From NCBI GenBank assembly GCA_961205875.1, contig OY540820.1:10292001-10356000 (forward strand): 64,000 nt of DNA, read 5' to 3'. The notes under the pieces were generated by a model, which was given only the letters and a program-made list of their open reading frames with translations, ran no database searches and was not told where the DNA came from. The DNA is from Sialis fuliginosa (taxonomy: Eukaryota; Arthropoda; Insecta; Megaloptera; Sialidae). Below are positions 59,703 to 64,000 of the stretch, in pieces. Numbering within the stretch: position 1 is the first letter of the stretch; each line of letters begins with the position of its first letter. The position numbers were made by a program, and so were the translations under genes.

Positions 59703-60894
59703 AATTATTATTATTATTATTAACATTAGAAATTACAATAATTTTGACTTTAAATAAATAATTATCGGCTTTTTTCAGAGAAAATTTATATGCAACCTCC
59801 TCGTAGTGCATATCTGGTAGTATTAAAAACTTCTCATTTTTTATGTAGTACAAGAATCTGCATTAAAAATATGGAGTTCCCATTTAAGAAAATGACCTTG
59901 AAACCGCCATTTATTAAAAATTAACCGAAGTACATCGATGTTCCCCCTCCCCCCTTCCAAACCGTGCAACTTTCATTTGAAATGTTTTCGATAGAACCTC
60001 GCCATAATTTAAAAGGGATGGGTCACGAATGTATATTAAAAATCACAAAAATAATAAATATTTTCTAAAATTTTATTTGTTTTGGGATTTTTTAATTTAG
60101 AAAAAAATTATTGTCATTATCGAGATATTTCGTAATACTTTTTTATCCCCAATCTTGTTTTCGATTGGAGCTTTAAGAAAGTTGATATACAGTTGGTCCA
60201 AAACAACTACAAATAAAATATGTAAGCCGAAAATAATCTAACAATAACATTAATTATTTTCATGTACAAAAGGCAAGAATTGATCACCGAGACTTGCAGC
60301 CCCTAAGGTTTGCTTCCAGTCATGTTAAAATATAATTAATGTTCCTTTTATTAAGGAAAATGGAAGCCAAATCAAATAACTTGCCTGCAAACTGATTAAT
60401 AATTTTAGTAGAAAATCGCTTGCACAAAAGGCTGTCAGATCTGTTTTCAAGTTTACATTAAAGACTCTGATTGTTTGGCTTTTTAATCAAATCATCTTTG
60501 TGAACGAAATTAATCGTTCTTTCATGTCATTTATTTCGATTTTGTAAATATTTTCATTCATAATTTTCATTACGTGGAAGAAAATAACTTGCTTGTTTTC
60601 TTAACAAAGATTTTCTTAAATGTATTTATTACAACGGTTAATATAGTACTTACTAAATATCTTAATTTAAAAAGAAAATATGTATACGTAGATTAGGTGC
60701 TGATCGAAATCCCGAAACCCAAAATATCGACAAATCAAAATCTCTTACTTTAAAGGATCGAAACCACACATTTCCATCTTTTTCAATTTTAAGGTATGTT
60801 AGTTTCACAGATTTTTAGGATTTATATTTATCATCCCTTGCAGTAAATATGCTAGCCGTGACGATGGGCCCAAGTTTATTCCAATATTGGGTTA
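59703..60894. other. Gene-free stretch; 60,230-60,620 possible regulatory DNA
   Basis: 60,230-60,620 is unique and carries many homeodomain-type cores (ACTGATTAATAATTTTAG, GAACGAAATTAATCGTTC). No coding frame is supported. The rest is AT-rich with an (ATT)n tract near 59,706-59,722. Confidence 0.28.
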
Positions 60895-61050
60895 CCAATG
60901 TTGCTTTTTAGGTTCACTTTGTCGTCCGTCCGTCCTTTTCACTCAAAGCTAAATAGCTCGTAAACTATGTAAGCTAGAAACCTGAAATTTTTACTGAACA
61001 TGTAAAATGATGCCCTCTAGTAAAAGATGTACAGATATATTGAAAAAATA
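60895..61050 (-). repeat. Dispersed repeat family Q, copy 2
   Basis: CTTTGTCGTCCGTCCGTCC to GATGCCCTCTAGTAAAAG, the inverse of 59,570-59,670. It is followed by a G9 run (61,062-61,070). Confidence 0.6.
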
Positions 61051-62542
61051 TTTTTTTTAAGGGGGGGGGCACTAGTTTAAAAAATATGGCACGTTAAAAT
61101 GTATAACCAAACAAGCGGAATTTGACCCTTATTCTATTATTTTTTTAATCAAAAATGGTGTCTGCGAGGGGCTTTAAAGCGAATCCAAAAAAAAACAAAA
61201 AAATTGTACACTTACCAAGACGTGTGGGATGTCAAAATGTACATCTCAATTAGTAGAATATGACCATATTTTTTTTTCTAACTCAAAAATGGCGCCTGTA
61301 GGGGGCTAAAAACAGTATTTTATTTTACCCTTTATAATTTTCTATAGGGGATTAAATTTCATTAATCGGCTTTTGAGAGTAAGTCGTCGTTTTGATTGCC
61401 ATCTTATTATTATCTAATTCAGTTAAAAATTACCGCAGAAGCCTACTAACGAATAGATAAAAGTTAACGTATTAGTAAAGCTTCAAAACCGTTTGGAATG
61501 TTAAAGAATATAACTCGTTGAATAGAACGAAAACAATAAATGGCGCGTTTTCAATACCAATGTCAAACTATTCTACTGACTGCAAATGTGAAACGTGAAA
61601 ACAGTCTCGCATTGACACTTTTTTCATTATCTAAATTTCAATGTCAATGTTTTTATTTGCAAAAAAGTTTCATTGCCAATACAACAAAACTATTTACCGA
61701 AATTGAAAAATCATTTTTTTTATTAATGATACGTCTAAAAAAGTCTCGCCCATGGCGAAAGACGAACAAGAACCGGCCCTGTTCCATTTGATTAAGAAGA
61801 CTGACAGATAACTTCTATACTATCGTAAAACCGCCCCCAATCTGTTGCTCGTAAGATAAATAAAATATTATTACAAAATGTCTCAAACTAAGTTAAACAA
61901 AAACTCGTAAATGAAAGGGTTAAAACTTCAGAATCAATTCTAATTATACTTTAAAAACACATCGAGGCAAACCCACTTTACAACTCATTGGGGAAACATT
62001 ACGAATCAATTTATTGCAATAGGGGAGGCGACATTATTAGCTAAAGAAAGAAAACAATAGCAAAAATTGGCGCTTGTTTCACAAGAAAAGAAACATCTCC
62101 ATTTCAATTTTCAAACATTTCTTAAATTTCTCACTTTTTACGATAATGTATGCCATTTATTAGAAATACGACGTTACAGAAACAATATAAAATATGTCAT
62201 ACGTGTTGAAGCTTATGTAACATATGACGTATATATACATACGTACATACACACAATTTATATTGAATACTTGTTTGACAGGCCGTGTAAATATTTTATA
62301 TCGATTTCTATCTTTATTACCAACTGTTCACATATTTAAGTTACTAGAAGAGCAATATGTATTTATATGATTATAAAAAAATCAAAGAATTAATTGCATT
62401 ACCTAGCACTTTCCTACATATCTGCATTTATCTTTATATTATTTTTTTGCTTTATTATTTATAATAATCATAATCAAAAAATTCTGTCAAAAGGGTCATA
62501 AGGGTTCCGAAGTACGCACTACTTTAACTTTAAAAACTTTAA
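61051..62542. other. Gene-free stretch with repeat Y copy 3
   Basis: 61,130-61,310 shares AAAAATGG(T/C)G and GATGTCAAAATGTACATCTC with family Y. 61,330-62,500 has no recognised repeat or gene. Frames at 61,540-61,791 and 62,067-62,339 lack motifs. Confidence 0.35.
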
Positions 62543-62874
62543 TGTCTGGTATTATAAAGGAACTAACAAATTTGCTAGCTAGCAAGCACTTTCAAATGAG
62601 ATATCAAACTTATATGACAGTTCTTTTGGAGTTTGTTGATGACTTTGGCAAGTTTCGCGCACGCGTTGTAGGTAAATACCAACGGTATTAAAACAGTGGT
62701 GATATTGTGAAAATTATTTTGTACGGTGAAAGATGCCACCTGTGTAACAATTAGTTGAAGTGTCACTGCTCTAAATTCCAAAGCTAATCCATAGATACTA
62801 GTACAGAATTAATACCCCATTTGAAAGTAATTGCTAGCTAGCAAATTTTGCTAGCTCCTTTATAATACCGGACA
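62543..62874 (-). mobile_element. PIF/Harbinger-like MITE family C, copy 3
   Basis: 332 bp, TGTCTGGTATTATAAAGGA to TTTATAATACCGGACA. TAA duplications at 62540-62542 and 62875-62877. About 90% identical by eye to copy 2. Confidence 0.85.
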
Positions 62875-62877
62875 TAA

Positions 62878-63390
62878 AACAAAGAAAAGAAAATTGTTAT
62901 CGGATGACTAGGAGCTGAGCTACAACCAATTTAAGAACAGCGGAGGGGGGGAGACATCTTTAATAGCCGCTATAATGATGTTCTACACGGATTTTAAAGT
63001 GACTCCCTATCTGAAAAACTTTCTTTTGACCTTATACATATACCTATGATCACAGAAAGAGGCATACCCCAATCAAAAAGTGCAACGTTTTTTTATGTAC
63101 CAGACGTACTATACTATACTATACAGCGATTAAGTTTTAACACCATGTAACTCAAAATTGACTATTTTACAGGGGCAATAAAAAAAAGCAATATAAATTC
63201 AATGAGATTACAACCATTCTCTTTCAGATATTTTTGCCTTTAATTAAAATTTTTACCATTGACTTTAGTAAAAGTTTCTGATAAATCAAACCATGCGTCT
63301 AATAATTATACCCAATGATGTCAATATCTCAATAAGCCATGTTAAAACTTGAGCGATGATATATCAGATAAAACCAAAAACTCGTAGATA
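62878..63390. other. Gene-free stretch, nothing recognised
   Basis: AT-rich sequence without a supported gene or repeat. Confidence 0.35.
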
Positions 63391-63900
63391 CACTACTCTG
63401 TAAAAGTTTAAGACCACCTGAATTTTTTTCCTTTTATTGAACTTTTGCGAATATTTCTCGGTCTCTGACCGCTATATTCAACGTGTTTGTATTTACCGGT
63501 AATAAAATATAACTAGACGTTCGGTTAGGTACATGTATTTCAAAGTGCCAATTCAAATTGTCTCAGCTTTACCATAGTGACAATTTCTTTTTCCCTAAAA
63601 TTAGTGAGTATATTCTATATTTACAATACCTATTGTCATGTTATTACCTTGTGTTTCGATTTTCTGCACCGACAATTGCAGTGTTATCACATTTCAAATA
63701 ACCTAACCTCAATATTGTGTAATCCCCAAAAATATATTTTTTTACAGAAAACACGAAAATGGGGAAAGCACAGCAAATTACGAGAGAAAAACGAACTCAA
63801 ATAGTCATTTTGAATAAATTGGCCCATTCACAGCGAAAAATTACTGAAACGAATTGAATAAACCGGTCAAAAATATTAGCAAATAGTGTACAATATGCAC
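63391..63900 (+). mobile_element. Tc1-derived element K, copy 2 (right end lost)
   Basis: It starts TA then CACTACTCTGTAAAAGTTTA and is colinear with 30,720-31,200. The right terminus is not recognisable. Confidence 0.8.
63759..63857 (+). pseudogene. Tc1 transposase N-terminal remnant
   Basis: Reads MGKAQQITREKRTQIVIL then NKLAHSQRKI before a TGA. This is the helix-turn-helix start of Tc1-family transposases. It is closer to the family consensus (MGKAQQITREKR) than the 31,100 copy. No catalytic domain. Confidence 0.75.
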
Positions 63901-64000
63901 ATTATTAAACATATTCTATATTTATAGAACAGTGACGTCCACCTAACAGTCAAATACCGAAAAAATATGTCTGGAGAGATGGCTTTATTTTCTTCTTTAG

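Overview
This is an AT-rich (roughly 70% A+T by eye), intron-containing, repeat-dense animal nuclear sequence, almost certainly from an insect. The reasons are a tandem cluster of secreted carboxylesterases of the insect detoxification/pheromone type (FE4 / venom carboxylesterase-6-like), GT-AG introns, AATAAA poly(A) signals, and abundant MITEs of the Tc1/mariner, hAT and PIF/Harbinger kinds. The order cannot be fixed from the sequence; a beetle or a true bug would both fit.

Layout. 1-11,979 has no confident gene. It is a mosaic of MITEs, a possible terminal exon of an upstream gene (10,296-10,356) and a hammerhead-ribozyme-like hairpin (11,314-11,445). 11,980-40,014 is the main locus: four carboxylesterase genes head-to-tail on the + strand (here CXE-A 11,980-22,872; CXE-B 23,498-27,687; CXE-C 28,988-35,147; CXE-D 36,501-40,014). 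Each gives a full-length reading frame of 557-564 residues after splicing, with an oxyanion HGG, a Ser-Glu-His triad and an N-terminal hydrophobic segment. They share most splice sites but differ in number: CXE-A has one extra intron, B and C have five, and D lacks one that A-C share. 41,062-41,832 encodes one unrecognised 256-residue protein, probably with an intron just upstream of its ATG. 41,833-64,000 is gene-poor: more of the same repeats, plus islands of non-repetitive, more GC-balanced DNA that could be regulatory.

How it fits together. The cluster looks like serial tandem duplication of a secreted B-type esterase followed by transposon colonisation of the introns. CXE-A has nearly every intron filled by one or more elements and spans 10.9 kb, while CXE-D spans 3.5 kb. 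Several insertions can be dated relative to each other because target-site duplications and matching empty sites are both visible in the window. Three items deserve a second look. The first is the hammerhead-like ribozyme. The second is a 688-bp near-perfect inverted repeat inside CXE-A intron 1, which any transcript of the gene would fold into long dsRNA. The third is a 68-bp tandem duplication that copies the last splice acceptor of CXE-D, making an upstream acceptor that leads straight to a stop codon.

All exon boundaries were read by eye from splice consensus, frame continuity and paralogue comparison. Transposon superfamily calls rest on termini and target-site duplications. No similarity search was run.
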